A DNA stretch of 64,000 nucleotides from Dendrolimus kikuchii (lineage: Eukaryota; Arthropoda; Insecta; Lepidoptera; Lasiocampidae), in the NCBI GenBank assembly GCA_019925095.2, contig CM034402.1, forward strand, positions 9,993,501-10,057,500. The letters run 5' to 3'. Within the stretch, counting starts at the first letter, position 1, and each line of letters starts with the position of its first letter. A program made the translations under genes and the position numbers. The notes beneath the pieces are model-generated. The model was given only the letters and a program-made list of their open reading frames with translations. It was not told the DNA's origin and did no database searches. This document shows, in pieces, positions 53,560 through 64,000 of the stretch.

Positions 53560-53906
53560 GGCTTGGTTCACACTATGAAGCCGTTCACAGTGGAATCTCG
53601 GTCCGTTGGCGATCCGGTCAAATATTCATAAACAAGAAAGAATCAGTGACATCTTTCTCACTATCGTATCGTTCTAGTTCCTATTCGATATCGCGCCGGT
53701 ACTGGTTCGTTAACACTTGTATCAAATATACAAGTGTTAAGTGTGAAGTGAGGTCGAACCTATCATGACTTGTATCGATAGTGTGAATACGCTATTTTTT
53801 TTTCAATTCTAGACTAGTAGTGAAGACACTAGGCATAGTGAGATTTGATCGGCTCGAAACCGGAGCGAGATTGCCATGTGAACGGTAGCATAGTGTGAAT
53901 CGAGCC
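53560..53906. mobile_element. Harbinger-like MITE with TTA TSD
   Basis: 347 bp with ends GGCTTGGTTCACACTATG and CATAGTGTGAATCGAGCC, extended by GCCGTTCACA/TGTGAACGGTA. TTA on both sides (53557-53559, 53907-53909). An internal palindrome TAACACTTGTAT/ATACAAGTGTTA lies at about 53711-53740. No ORF. Confidence 0.85.
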
Positions 53907-53909
53907 TTA

Positions 53910-55189
53910 TAAGATATGGATCACAGCTTTACATAAAACACACTGCTGGTTGATTGCAAACCAAACGGATTAGAAAAAGCAAATAGAGCATCAAGTTATT
54001 TAATGAATATAAGCTAAAGTTTACTGTTAGTTGTAATAAGATAGGAAATTAGTTCACCCGCACTTAGCCTCCTTCCAAAGTTGGAGTGCTACTCGATTAT
54101 TAATTAGTTTGGTTCCTGTTATTATCATCCCCGACTTTAGAACTTTTAGGACGGAACTAAGAATTTAAATTATAATCTTACCCAAACTTAATATAAATTC
54201 AAATTCTTTGAAAATTTCATAAACACCTTGAATTAATTATGTATTCAATTTAAAAATACCCGTAACTACATACAAGTAAGTAGTGGAACACTTATAAGCC
54301 AATTGATGTCGCTGTACAATAATTGAAGAAGCAAACCATACCCGACAGGTGCAAACAATATATACTTTCCAACAATAATACCTGTGCATAGACTTGTGAG
54401 GTACAACAGTAGCCACGGCGAAAGATCTCCCATTTATGACGGAGGAACATTCCATCTCGCTTCTCCTCCACCCGTCCCATTAGCGTCATTCCTGAAAGAC
54501 AAGTTCTGCGAAGTAGTGTAGAGTAATTGAGTAGGACACGATTATAAAATAAGTTTGTAAGAGGAACATAACTTTTTGTATTTAACTATTACAATCGTAC
54601 CACTTGAAATAAGACGAGGAGTTTTATACAGTTTGTACCGCAGCAGTACATTATTTGAAGCGTCGTCTCACAATCGTCAGTCCGTTCCTCACAATTTGTA
54701 CTTACGCGCAGTGCAATCAAAACTTCTAGTTCGAAAATGTTCATTAAAAATCGGTTGGGATCAGTCTCAGTCATCTCATTTTACTAGCAGTCATACTATG
54801 ATATGTCACATTGTCCCTCTTTGTCTTATGAATATTCGTAGAGGTGTTATTGTACTGTTGTAGCATCAGTTTCGTTCCGTCCTTCCTCTTGCTTTTTAAG
54901 AGTGAGTAGTAGCGCGCTAAAAATTATGAAGTCTTACATTTTCGAATTTTGTACCGTATCAGTACAAATCTAGATAGATAGACCTCTAAATATTGTACGG
55001 GACAGATGGCTCATACGTGTTTTACTCAACACTACTACAAAGTCCGTCCATTGTTTTTATTGGTTACGTAGATTTTTACAATTTAAGTAATTACTGTTTC
55101 TAAAAATCAGGCAACTGAGTGGCAGTCTGTGAACTTACGTGATAGGGCCATGTTGGAATCATTATCTTGATTACAGTTCTTAGGGTCGG
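53910..55189. other. Unassigned region
   Basis: No repeat families recognised. 54440-54900 is less AT-rich. ORFs there (54576-54863, 54292-54489) have no motifs. This is one of the few long stretches without recognised transposon sequence, so unique or regulatory DNA is possible. Confidence 0.3.
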
Positions 55190-55470
55190 CTCGATCGGTG
55201 TGATACCACGCTCTTACATGTTATCGGCATGAAACGGTTAGCCTTGAGATAATCGTGTTTCGTGCGATAAGTGAGAGTTCCCATGGCCCACCTCTTATAA
55301 CAATCCTATATTCCATTCCTCATGTCTGATCTGGGGGTCCCGGACGCTATCCCGTCCTCTTTATTCCATCCTAAAGGTTGAAAACGCGCTTACTCCGTCT
55401 CTGGTTTGCAAACGTCTATAGGCGACTTTCCATGTGCTGGGCCGTCTCTCTGTTTGCTAGCTTTGCAATG
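55190..55470 (+). mobile_element. Family B retroposon-like repeat, near full length
   Basis: GGCTCGATCGGTGTGATACC, GGCATGAAACGGTTAGCCTT, CCATGGCCCACCTCTTATAA, then GTCTATAGGCGACTTTCCAT and TGGGCCGTCTCTCTG, TTGCAATGAAACAA. It shows that B joins its own 5' part to the A-like 3' part. Confidence 0.7.
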
Positions 55471-55844
55471 AAACAACAAACTGAAGGGTTCCTTGCAGAT
55501 AACAATTTTCCACTGTTTTCGTTTAATCTACATAAAATACCTCCAAATCCAATAACTGCTCAGCGCTTTTTGTTCAAACTGATTTTCGTTGTTAAGAAAT
55601 ATTGTTGTGACACATTTTCAGAGTACAGTCGCGGAATGAAAATGTTTGTCACCTTAAAGTCGACTTTTACTTGCACGAGTACAAGAAACAATATTGCCAA
55701 CATTTTAACAAATGTTACGTTCATAAAATATAGAAACGTGAATAAAGAAAATTGCAATGTTGACAATGACAGACACTGAGATTGACAATAGTTTTAATCA
55801 TCGGAAACAAAGAGGATATAATCACTACGCTTAACATAAATATT
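55471..55844. other. Unassigned region
   Basis: The 133-codon ORF from 55378 runs out of the B repeat into AT-rich sequence and is not supported. Nothing else recognised. Confidence 0.4.
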
Positions 55845-56144
55845 TATCCGTACAGGAACGGAAAAAGAATACAATTTCCTGCGGCCGGGCGGCCTGTCGT
55901 AAAAGACGACAAAACAACCCACAGCCAGGTGGTAGGGCATTTGCCCGACTGGATGGCTACCACCCCTAGTCCAAAGTATGTGTATGAGTTGTGTTCCGGC
56001 ATTAGTGACCAGCTTCCAGTCTCCCTTAAGAGAGCAGCAGCGCATTTGTAGCACCTTTGGTGTTGCAAATGTCCATAGGCGATGGTAACCGCTTTCCATC
56101 AAGTGGGCCGTCTGCCTGTCTGCTGAACTCCTGCAATAAAAAAA
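55845..56144 (+). mobile_element. Family A retroposon, full length, with TA tract at its A-tail
   Basis: ATCCGTACAGGAACGGAAAA to CTCCTGCAATAAAAAAAA. AATATTT precedes it and AATATAT follows the tail. A short gap in the middle (near 55980) loses the GCCATAACAACC block. Confidence 0.85.

Positions 56145-56171
<27 letters not shown>
56145..56171. repeat. (TA)n microsatellite
   Basis: 13 TA units starting directly at the A-tail of the preceding retroposon. Confidence 0.95.
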
Positions 56172-56175
<4 letters not shown>

Positions 56176-56586
56176 AATAAAAGGGTTTTACATGTCTAAA
56201 CAATCTTTTTGGACAAGATAGAAAATCAAACAACTTTGATCTAAGTAATTAAAAATAATAGTCAAGTAGTTAAACATAATTTTCAGTGGAACAGTCTGCT
56301 CTGTGACTTAGTTTGAAAAGATAACGTGTTCGCGGATTGTTAAATGAATCGATTTTAAAACTGGCGGCCATTTTCATATCATGACATACATAATGAACGC
56401 TGAAATTTTTTTAAACCCTCAGTTACATCTATGACGACCACCAATAATCTTTATTCTGTTAGTGATTTTACTACAGCATTATGCTTATATAGATTACATA
56501 TATCTACTATCCATATAACCCCAATAATTTCGGAGAAAAACGTCTGTGATATACAAAGGAAAATAGAACAATAGAAATCAATGGTA
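56172..56586. other. AT-rich stretch without recognised features
   Basis: Nothing recognised. Confidence 0.4.
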
Positions 56587-56935
56587 TAAGGATTGCCATA
56601 TGTCTGGAAATTTCCAGATATGTCCGGTAATATAGGTTTTTGTCTGGCGCGCAGGAATTCCAAGCTGTCCGAAATTCCTATAAGGAATAAATAAAATAAT
56701 AATATATATTCGGTCGAGAAGGGCTTAACGTAGCGGGGGAGATGGAAACGCCACTCCTGCGCACTCGTTCATTCAAACACACACATATTATATAATGCGC
56801 AGTAGAGCACTATAGTTTCGTTTTGTCTTGTAAAGATACAAGCATGAAATTTACAAGAAAGTCCAGAATTTACCAAAAAATCTGAAATTTACTCCGGAAA
56901 TTTAATTTATTGATTTGGTAACCCTAATTAGTAGC
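56587..56935. mobile_element. Possible MITE with AGGGTTRCCA-type ends
   Basis: AAGGATTGCCATATGTC at the left and GATTTGGTAACCCTAAT at the right are imperfect inverses. An internal CTGGAAATTTCCAG palindrome follows the left end. No target duplication could be fixed. Confidence 0.4.
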
Positions 56936-56967
56936 ATACAACGTATAAATTTGATAGAATTTTAACA

Positions 56968-57225
56968 ATGTTTCTAGAAACCAGACGTAAACTGATCCCT
57001 AATAGCCCCCTACCCCGAGCCTTAGTCAAAAGGTATTTGATATTGATTTTAAGTAATGTTTCTTCAAAGGTATTTGTAAGAAACTCTTTGATATTACTCG
57101 TGATAAAGGGGCTGGTGAATACTTCGATACTTACTTACTTTGAGTACATTAATATAATAAGAGACTTCGCACAGCGAATGAGCATTTCCATCCAGCGTGG
57201 CAGTGAAGCGGGATGAAATGAAGCA
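56968..57225 (+). pseudogene. ETLGPWG-type retroelement C-terminus, decayed
   Basis: Matches the order of the 42911 copy: TCTTCAAAGGTATTTGTAAG, AAACTCTTTGATATTACTCG, AAAGGGGCTGGTGAATACTT and GAATGAGCATTTCCATCCAG, with an insertion (ACTTACTTACTTTGAG) and several stops. Confidence 0.65.
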
Positions 57226-57296
57226 GGATGCGGACAACTATTACAATAAATTATAATATTTTTAGTATAAAACAACTGGCTTTAAAATAATTAAGA

Positions 57297-57422
57297 AAAA
57301 AAGAAAGAAAGACTTTATTTGCAGAAATAGTGACGTAGTTACACATTCCTTATACATTTTTATACACACAGCATATTTTGAGCATTTGTAAGCCGTTTTT
57401 TTAGCAAACAAGGTTTGCACTC
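57297..57422 (+). repeat. Dispersed repeat C, partner of 4185-4312
   Basis: AGAAAGAAAGAC, TGCAGAAATAGTGACGTAGT, GCATATTTTGAGCATTTGTA and AGCAAACAAGGTTTG in the same order as 4185-4312. Confidence 0.6.
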
Positions 57423-57666
57423 AGCATATTGCTGTGCTGGAATTATATTCGACACAATGCTGATTTTCAGTGCAAATCTTCCTTTTGGCGTAAGACCAAA
57501 ACGACCCAATTTTGTTGATAAAATAATAAATAATAATCATAATTAATTAAATTCTAATTCTACTTATGTAATATTTAATACGTAAAACAAATAAATAAAT
57601 TTTAATAAAACCAACAATAAATACGTTACTTCAAAATTAAAATACATACTTATTTAAAATACATAC

Positions 57667-57710
57667 AGTTTTGATTTAATCATATATATGATTAAATCAA
57701 AACTGTTAAG
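57667..57710. repeat. Perfect palindrome, about 44 bp
   Basis: CAGTTTTGATTTAATCATAT followed by its exact inverse ATATGATTAAATCAAAACTG with no real spacer. Long perfect palindromes are short-lived in genomes, so it is recent or maintained. Confidence 0.85.
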
Positions 57711-58642
57711 GAAAGGGTAAAAATAGCACTGCGAGAGATATTTAATAAATTTACTAAGATTGCATCATTACATTTCGAAGGGAAAATTTTCTATTGTGAC
57801 AAAAGTCAAATTTCAATTGTTTGTTGGTGTTGCCAACATACTCGTATAACAACTTGTATCAAATCATTTATTCGAATACAATTCGGTAGAGTGCTTGCCG
57901 AGTATTACTTACCACATTCTGTGTACCATGTCACTGGCATACAACAAATGACATTTTACTTCATAACCTATAAAATATTGAATGTGTTATTTTACTATAA
58001 AAATATGAAATGTTTGATATATTTTATTTTCCCGTTCTATATAAATACATAGGCCGTGCACAGGACTGACTCAGGTTACAAGTAAGTTGTCAGACAGTGA
58101 TATATGTTTAATGCATACGGATTTCTTGTTTATTGAAAGTAAAAATTAAATTACAATTTTCAGAAGGATGGTTGTAGTGATTTTGGGTGAAAACTACTAT
58201 TCGACGCTACATTTACACTTCAATTTGTCTGTCTGTGTATGTAATTATATTTGGATTCGTATTAAGGTCAGATAGTAACTGAACTACATTGTAATTATTT
58301 AAAGGCTTATCAATGCATATGTATGAACTTGTGTTTGTAATGTGAGAAGATGTCTTTTATAGTGGAATTTAAATGAATTTATTGTTTTTAGGTCTCTAAT
58401 TGGTGGAGGAATATCGTTCCAGCAATGAGCGGCAGCATATTTGAAACAGCCTTTGAAAGGAGCTTATTTCTCATCTTACTTTTAAAATATCATAACAAAA
58501 ATAATTTTAATATGCGTTATTTTATTAAGTTTATTTGTACCTACTTATGACATAAATAGGTATGTTCGTACAAAATATATGAGGCTGTGACATTCTGTAA
58601 GTTTATAAAAGTATTTCAGTTGGCTTGACAATCCGCATCCCT
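57711..58642. other. AT-rich stretch without recognised features
   Basis: Nothing recognised. Confidence 0.4.
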
Positions 58643-58758
58643 ATTCTGCTATTACAATATCGTTAGAAAGGGCGACCAATAAGGTCATGATGCTTGTTTT
58701 TGTATGGAAAAAAGCAGCCAGTGGGCGACCATTCTGAAAGTATTGTAATAGCATAGTT
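58643..58758. mobile_element. Short inverted-repeat element
   Basis: CTGCTATTACAATATCGTTA and GGGCGACCA on the left are inverted as TGGGCGACCATTCTGAAAGT and ATTGTAATAGCATAG on the right, with a loop of about 45 bp. Probably a MITE. Exact ends unknown. Confidence 0.6.
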
Positions 58759-59244
58759 GGACCCTGGTATACAATCTATAAGAAAACATCTAATTCTAAC
58801 TTGTTTTATTTTTAAGACATAATAAGGTTTAAAATAATTTATTCATTTCCCTAACGTCTTAAGGCGATACTGTTTCATTGTGACCTTATTGACCTAAAAC
58901 ACAACGCGTTCAACGTTCACTAAAGGTCTTTTGAGACATATTTCTGTTCAATAATCGATAATTCCAATTTCGCATTCTGCAATAAGTTTTCGTGCTATCA
59001 TTTTGATAATGGCACAATTTTTCAGATGTAACAATTCTTTTATTTTAGCCAATTTAGAAAAGACGACTTTGTTCTATCGTAACTATAAATTACTATTAAC
59101 CTAAGCGCTTTCATTATTTGAAAGAATCGGTAAATCGACTTGAATTAGGTTTCGCTTATAAAATAATAATATCTGCCCCAAAACTTCTTCTAGAAATAAT
59201 AAAAAGTATGTTAAAATGTAATAGATATAGATAACTGTACTAAT

Positions 59245-59448
59245 AAACTACATAAATAAAAATTAATCGTAGAAATGTATTTATGCGCATAACTTGAGAA
59301 GGACTACCGATTTTGATAAAATTTTTGTGTGTATTTGAGTAGGTCCCAGGATGGTTTAGATTCACAATTGGAACTGATAGGAACCACTAGAATTGGGTCC
59401 TAGATTTTTATTTTGCCAGGGCAGGACAACTTCTGCCGGGACTGCTAG
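59245..59448 (+). mobile_element. Helitron-like element, 3' end clear
   Basis: CATAACTTGAGAAGGACTAC, AAATTTTTGTGTGTATTTGA, TTTGCCAGGGCAGGACAACT and the end GCCGGGACTG then CTAG (59445-59448) before T. The 5' TC end was not fixed. Confidence 0.5.
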
Positions 59449-59837
59449 TAGGATACAAAGGTCAAACATAGGCATAGGCATAGCATAGATATAACAGAAA
59501 AGTAATGTAAGAAATAGGTTATAACATACACATGTACTACGTGTTTATGATTTGGTTGAAAAGATAGGATTAATAAATTAGAACCCTATAATCTCGAAAA
59601 ACGAAAATAAAAAGAAAAAGTGTAAAAAAAAATTCCGACACGATACAGTCGAAGGAAGTATATAATAAAAAAATATTTCTAGGCGAAGGACTTTTCATTA
59701 TAATGAAACAAATGGTTTACATGCTATATACATCGGCTATATCAATGTACAGGTTTCCTCGCGATATTTTTCTTCTATCGTTAGCATGGGGTAATAGGGA
59801 TGTGGTCACATGTTCAATAAATTCTAATATTATATTA
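59449..59837. other. AT-rich stretch without recognised features
   Basis: Short GGCATAGGCATAG run near 59472. Nothing else recognised. Confidence 0.4.
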
Positions 59838-59917
59838 TGTCGTCTATAGGCGACGGTAACCACTTTCCATCAGGTGGGCCGTCTGCCTGTTTGCCTACTT
59901 CAGGCAATGAAAAAATA
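59838..59917 (+). mobile_element. Family A/B retroposon, extreme 3' end
   Basis: GTCTATAGGCGACGGTAACC, TCAGGTGGGCCGTCTGCCTG and GGCAATGAAAAAAT. The GGCAATGAAA end fits B better than A. Confidence 0.65.
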
Positions 59918-60289
59918 TGTATATTATTTAAATATAAAAGAACACACTTTAAAATAACATCTTATCGTTTTATTCTTACTGTCAGAGAGGCCAAAACATT
60001 ACTTAAATATCCGAACTCATTTGGAAAATACTATCTGTCTTTAAATAAATATGTCTTATATATAAAACATTTACTTATTTATCTATTGTAATATATGTTA
60101 ATATAAAATGCTTCTCATATAATAATGGTAAAAAATATGTTTATTTACATTATTTTGTATATATATTTGTATTCTGTAAATGTGACTGTCTGGATTTTTA
60201 TATGTATTAAATTTATAAATTAGTGTAATGGTGTATATTTAAATTGTACAGTCCTATCTTTTTTCTGCTCCACCTACATTGCCAGATTA
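59918..60289. other. AT-rich stretch without recognised features
   Basis: Nothing recognised. Confidence 0.4.
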
Positions 60290-60370
60290 TTTAAGAATTG
60301 CTTTCAAGCTAGGTTGTCTGGAAGAGATCGCTTTTAGCAATAAGACCGCCTGTTGTCTTGCCAAGAAGTA
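60290..60370 (+). repeat. Dispersed repeat D scrap, partner of 42845-42905
   Basis: CTAGGTTGTCTGGAAGAGAT, CGCTTTTAGCAATAAGACCG. See 42845. Confidence 0.6.
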
Positions 60371-61185
60371 TTGTAATTATGCATAATTAATAATAAATTT
60401 ATGACGTCATAGTAGTAGTCATGTATAAGTTGTGTGCTCTTACAAAGTCTATGAGGCTGGTACTTTGTAAGATGACAACGATAATCTCAGTTGATGTAAT
60501 AATCCACTTCTCAATTGTAACCACACATAAGGTACGATAACTCACTAAGCGTTACACTTACTTAGGCAATGGATAAAACAGGTGCCAGGATTTATATCCA
60601 CTTTATTGCAACTCTAAATATTACTTAGGCTAAGCGTCTTAAACAAAAGTATTAAAATGGAAAGGTTGTCCGACAATTACTGTACCAATTTATTGTATCA
60701 AAAATATTTTTTATGCCGTGGTTGGGTTGTCGAGTGCCACCAATTAGTGGGGCGGAATAGTCCGCATCGTTGATTGCAGTCGCCACAACTTTAAAATGTC
60801 AAATCGACTATAACACAATGTTGTTAACGCATGCCTACATTTTAATAAAATCGGATACAGGTTATTCTCCTTCACAGTTCATCTTATTTGGTTATTTGTT
60901 GATTCGATTATCGTCGCATTGTATGATTACAAATTGTTGCGTATAGTTCAGTTAAATGCCGATTAAAAGGTTACGAACTTTATTCACAGCACTTACAAAA
61001 TAGCCAGAGTTATAACCAGTCCAAATCATATATTTATTAGTAGTAACCGAAGTAAATATTCGGGTAAATTCTCTTCACACAATTATAAAAAAGTGGACTA
61101 AGTTTCTTTTAACGTAACACAATCTCTTTAATACTCGATTGTTACACAAGAGATGAAAGCGATCTATTTAGGCATGAGATGGTTT
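60371..61185. other. AT-rich stretch without recognised features
   Basis: Nothing recognised. Confidence 0.4.
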
Positions 61186-61252
61186 GGTGCACGAGCGTAG
61201 TGAAAGCGTTAATCGTTCGAATGCCTAAATAGGCCTCTCACCCGAGGTTATC
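61161..61252. repeat. Inverted repeat around TATTTAGGCAT
   Basis: CTATTTAGGCATGAGATGG and CGAATGCCTAAATAGGCCTC are inverted relative to each other around a spacer with GTGAAAGCGTTAATCGTTCG. Perhaps a small foldback element. Confidence 0.5.
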
Positions 61253-62252
61253 ACTCTGCTCTTAATTTCGAATATGAGGAAAGTAAATAAAAACTAATTA
61301 GTTAGTTAAACAAACGAACTACTTTTCTTATGTAATCAGTCGCTACATCCATATCTAAATATGATGAACTCATTTAATACGTCACATATGAAACGTCAAG
61401 TAAATTTCTTCTGTGGCAAAAAAACTTGGGACATGAATTGCAAGATGTATTGTCTATGGTTCGCATAGTTATTACATTTTTTGACAGCAGGGAAATTGTT
61501 TCCCAGGGACGAAAAAATACTGATTTCAATCCTGTGATCAGCCAAGTCCAAGCGTTCTTTCAGAATATGAGAGATGAAAAGTAATGACCATGAGACAGTA
61601 ACCTCATTCGACATATCCTGATGAAATAAGCGCTAAGAAATTCCCAGTACAAATTTTCTCAACCCGGTTGGATATTTGAATCCTTAAAGCCAACCTAATA
61701 GAGGATAATAGAGAAATATTAATCCCTTTTGGTGTATTCTCCCGCAAATTTAAGTATAATTTCATTTAATTTCAATTAATTACAAAAGGCTTGGGTTTCA
61801 TGAACTTTCAAAAGATTTGTTTGGATAATTACACTTCAATTTGAGGTATAAATAATATATACATTCGAAATGATTTTACTATTAATTTTGCATTCGTGAT
61901 ATTGTGTTTTGTGCTCGTTAATGTTTTCATACATCTGAATATGAAAACAGGGTTTATTTTGTAATTAAATGTGATTACATTTAATTACATTACAATTAAT
62001 TGGTACATTAGATTTAATGGATGCATATTAATTATTGCACTGATTATGTGACTGGATCAATACAATTAAGTACATAAAGGAGACGGGAACTTTTGGGCCG
62101 ATTAGAAAAAACTTTAAAATCACTCTCATCTTTTTAGAATCGGGGATAGGTAATGAATAGATTCTGGGTCCAACAAAGAGAGAGGGTGGGTGGCGGCTGG
62201 AGGGTCCAAAGCAACCTCGAAATCGAGAATCTCGTGGCCGACCCCAACAATG
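61253..62252. other. AT-rich; GC-richer from 62160
   Basis: 62160-62252 is probably the out-of-frame upstream part of the LINE relic that follows. ATTTAATTACATT-type inverted sequence lies at about 61960-62010. Nothing else recognised. Confidence 0.4.
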
Positions 62253-62522
62253 GTAGAAATAAAAGCTCACCACCTCCACTGGCTCGGTCATGTAGAACGG
62301 ATGTGAGAGGATCGCAGCGTGAGGCAAGCATATATTGGAAGGCCGGTAGCTCGGCTTCCGGCCGGCCGTCCCAAATATCGCGGGAAAGACTGAGTGGATG
62401 CTGGCCTGTCGGAGCTTCGAGCCGATAATTGGCAAGAAACTGCGCAGGACAGGGAAAAATTGCATGTTTTCGTTTCAGAGACCAAGACCCACTTTGGGTT
62501 GCTGAGCCAACGGGGTAAGTAA
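62253..62522 (+). pseudogene. C-terminal fragment of a LINE ORF with two in-frame stops
   Basis: The frame reads HHLHWLGHVERM then TGA (62304-62306), EDRSVRQAYIGRPVARLPAG and RPKYRGKD then TGA (62391-62393), then LSELRADNWQETAQDREKLH and ETKTHFGLLS, ending TAA 62520-62522. WLGHVERM, AYIGRP, GRPKYR and ETKTHFG are the standard C-terminal motifs of RTE-like LINEs. ORFs on the opposite strand (62028-62547) are shadows of this GC-rich relic. Confidence 0.85.
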
Positions 62523-63329
62523 ATATCTTGTTAGAATCTGGGCCCAAGAATCTATGAAAGCATATCCGTCTCCTCTGAAAGTGATGTTCTTAGTTTTCGT
62601 AGCTTCAGCAAAAAAGGACTAAATGCATGTCCACGAACAGTGAAGGTGGCGAACGCCATCTGGTTTCGTTATTGCCTTCAATATATATATATATATATAT
62701 ATATAATAAAGTATAATAGACACCAAACTGATTTTGTTCCTTTGGCTATCTTTGTGATGCCGAAAGGTAAATAACTGTTTTTACCATTTTTCTGTCTGAA
62801 AGATGGTCTCAGATAAGCTCCGCCTTGAAATAAAGCTATAAATCCATATGTTAAAAGTAAATAATTTATTGCAAAATTAATTTAAATTTAACTCGGACAT
62901 ACTCACTGTTCCGGGGATGGAGTGGAGAAAGTTACATAATTTGGGCAGGTACATACTCAGTGGCTTTACGCTGAGTTTACATTGTCAACAGTCCGAAATG
63001 GCTCAACGGATTTCAATTTATTCTTAACTAGCTTTTGCTCAAGGAAAAAAGGGTTTTTTGCGTTTGCGTTAAAAAGGGATATGTATGTCATGAGTGAGCT
63101 AGTAGTCATTTTTAAAAATATCAAAATTTTCATTCAGCGTCCCTAATGATACATACCCACAAAGCCATTTAGCGAAGGTGGAACTAACTAACCATGGCAG
63201 CAACACATTAAAATTCTGTCATTCTTGTTGCCATGACGACGTGTTTGTTAGTGAATCGCAACAGTGGTACCAATATATAAAAAAAAACGCGGTTGGAGCG
63301 TCAATATATAAAAAAAATATGTGTGTATG
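62523..63329. other. Unassigned; short TA tract at 62681-62705
   Basis: 12 TA units at 62681-62705. A CTAGCTTTTGCTCAAGG scrap near 63038 resembles a Helitron-like 3' end. Nothing else recognised. Confidence 0.4.
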
Positions 63330-63605
63330 TGCAGGTCATACGCAGTAGAAGTGAAACTTCAGAGAATATGCTCACAGATAATATACGTGTTATTATCAGT
63401 TTTATTCCGGTCCAAATTGGACGTATGTTTAATCATCGGTCTTATTGACTCTAATCTGTGCTGCAAAATGTAAAATTCGTATCTCATTCCCTCGCAGGCT
63501 TAGTCCTGGTGTCTTAGTTTTAGTGCCGGTTTTTCGTTTCATCGAGTTTTGAATTACACTGAATCTAAAGATGTTTCACTTCAAAAACTCTGATGGAGTG
63601 CCATC
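63330..63605 (-). mobile_element. S-family element, near complete
   Basis: Left end GCAGTAGAAGTGAAACTTCA and right end GATGTTTCACTTCAAAAAC form short inverted termini. The interior has TTATTCCGGTCCAAATTGGA, CCTCGCAGGCTTAGTCCTGG and TTTCGTTTCATCGAGTTTTG. It is the best uninterrupted S copy and the reference for 33868-34600. Confidence 0.7.
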
Positions 63606-63785
63606 TTTTCGTTCATATTACTCTAGACTAATAGCAAGATATATCTCGTGAACGGCACTTTTTTCTGGATGAAATGTACCCTATGTCCTATTTCATATCC
63701 TTGACAACGTTTCTGGAAAACTTCAAGACGATCTGTTGCGTAGATAAGGCGTGAAAACGTCAAAAACGAACTCACATTCACATAC

Positions 63786-64000
63786 ATATATGCATAACTT
63801 CACGCCAGTTCCCTTGCGGGGTAGGCACGAACAACAGAGCGCCATTCAGGCTTATTCTTACACACCTCACTTGCTTCTTTGACATTCATAGCTCTTTTCA
63901 TGCACGCTCGTCTCTTCTTAAGTCTCTTGACATCACCTTCTGCTAGTACTCGATCAATTTGATCATGGTAGGTGTGTCGTGGCCTTCCACGACTTCTGCA
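63786..64000 (-). mobile_element. RTE-like LINE 3' end, cut by window end
   Basis: Minus-strand stop TGA (63800-63802), preceded by VVRAYPARELA codons and the CGRPRHTYHDQIDRVLAEGD region, nearly identical in layout to 14041-14440. The frame is open to the window end, so more of the LINE may lie beyond it. Confidence 0.85.

Noticed and set aside
54440..54900. Host promoter or first exon
   Set aside because: The region is less AT-rich and lacks known repeats, but I could not identify a core promoter, coding frame or splice sites with confidence.
55378..55779. 133-codon plus ORF
   Set aside because: Begins inside a B-family repeat and continues into unrelated AT-rich DNA. No motif.
62028..62547. 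145- and 137-codon minus ORFs with apparent proline/serine-rich character
   Set aside because: They lie opposite a LINE C-terminal relic on the plus strand and are GC-rich shadows of it.

Overview
This window is AT-rich, repeat-dense eukaryotic DNA. The clearest affiliation is an insect, most likely a moth or butterfly. That inference rests on the kinds of repeats recognised: RTE-, Jockey- and CR1-like LINE tails, tRNA-headed SINEs, Helitron-like elements ending in CTAG, and foldback elements. It does not rest on any host marker gene. I found no convincing host protein-coding gene, rRNA gene, functional tRNA gene or CRISPR array. Nearly every open frame is a transposon remnant, a microsatellite translated in frame, or chance.

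Layout. 1-9.5 kb: Helitron-like ends, SINEs, a diverged 350-bp repeat pair, and a GC-rich poly(A) retroposon ('R') whose copies are nested in a palindromic element. 9.5-21 kb: AT-rich DNA with a Jockey-like reverse transcriptase (RT) tail (12.05-12.57), a GC-rich open frame split by an inserted retroposon (13.4-13.9), an RTE-like tail (14.0-14.4), a foldback element (16.7-17.2), a solo LTR (19.0-19.5) and another RT relic (20.4-20.9). 21-35 kb: microsatellites, a second LTR, LINE fragments, a Helitron with a 9-bp minisatellite (29.1-30.0) and a nest of three elements (33.9-34.6). 35.6-37.5 kb: a complete, short, gag-only LTR retrotransposon. It has 137-bp LTRs, an 18-nt tRNA-Pro-type primer-binding site and one intact 393-codon ORF, and it is the only substantial intact coding unit here. 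37.6-46.7 kb: MITEs, two hAT-like elements with 8-bp target duplications, and a second Helitron copy whose minisatellite has a different unit. 46.9-64 kb: SINEs, LINE tails, several copies of the A-tailed retroposon 'A', a long TA tract, MITEs, palindromes and an RTE-like tail cut by the window end.

How the parts relate. The dominant process is repeated transposition. Most elements are non-autonomous and would depend on enzymes supplied elsewhere: LINE RT for families A, R and the SINEs, Rep/helicase for Helitrons, hAT or Harbinger-type transposases for the TIR elements, and Pol from a related LTR element for the gag-only element. Nesting gives relative ages in several places. 'A' and 'B' are working names for two A-tailed families that share one half, and 'R', 'S', 'C' and 'D' are working names for other families repeated within this window. 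Strand for A and B follows the A-rich tail. All assignments were made by eye; divergence and boundaries are approximate unless a target duplication fixes them.
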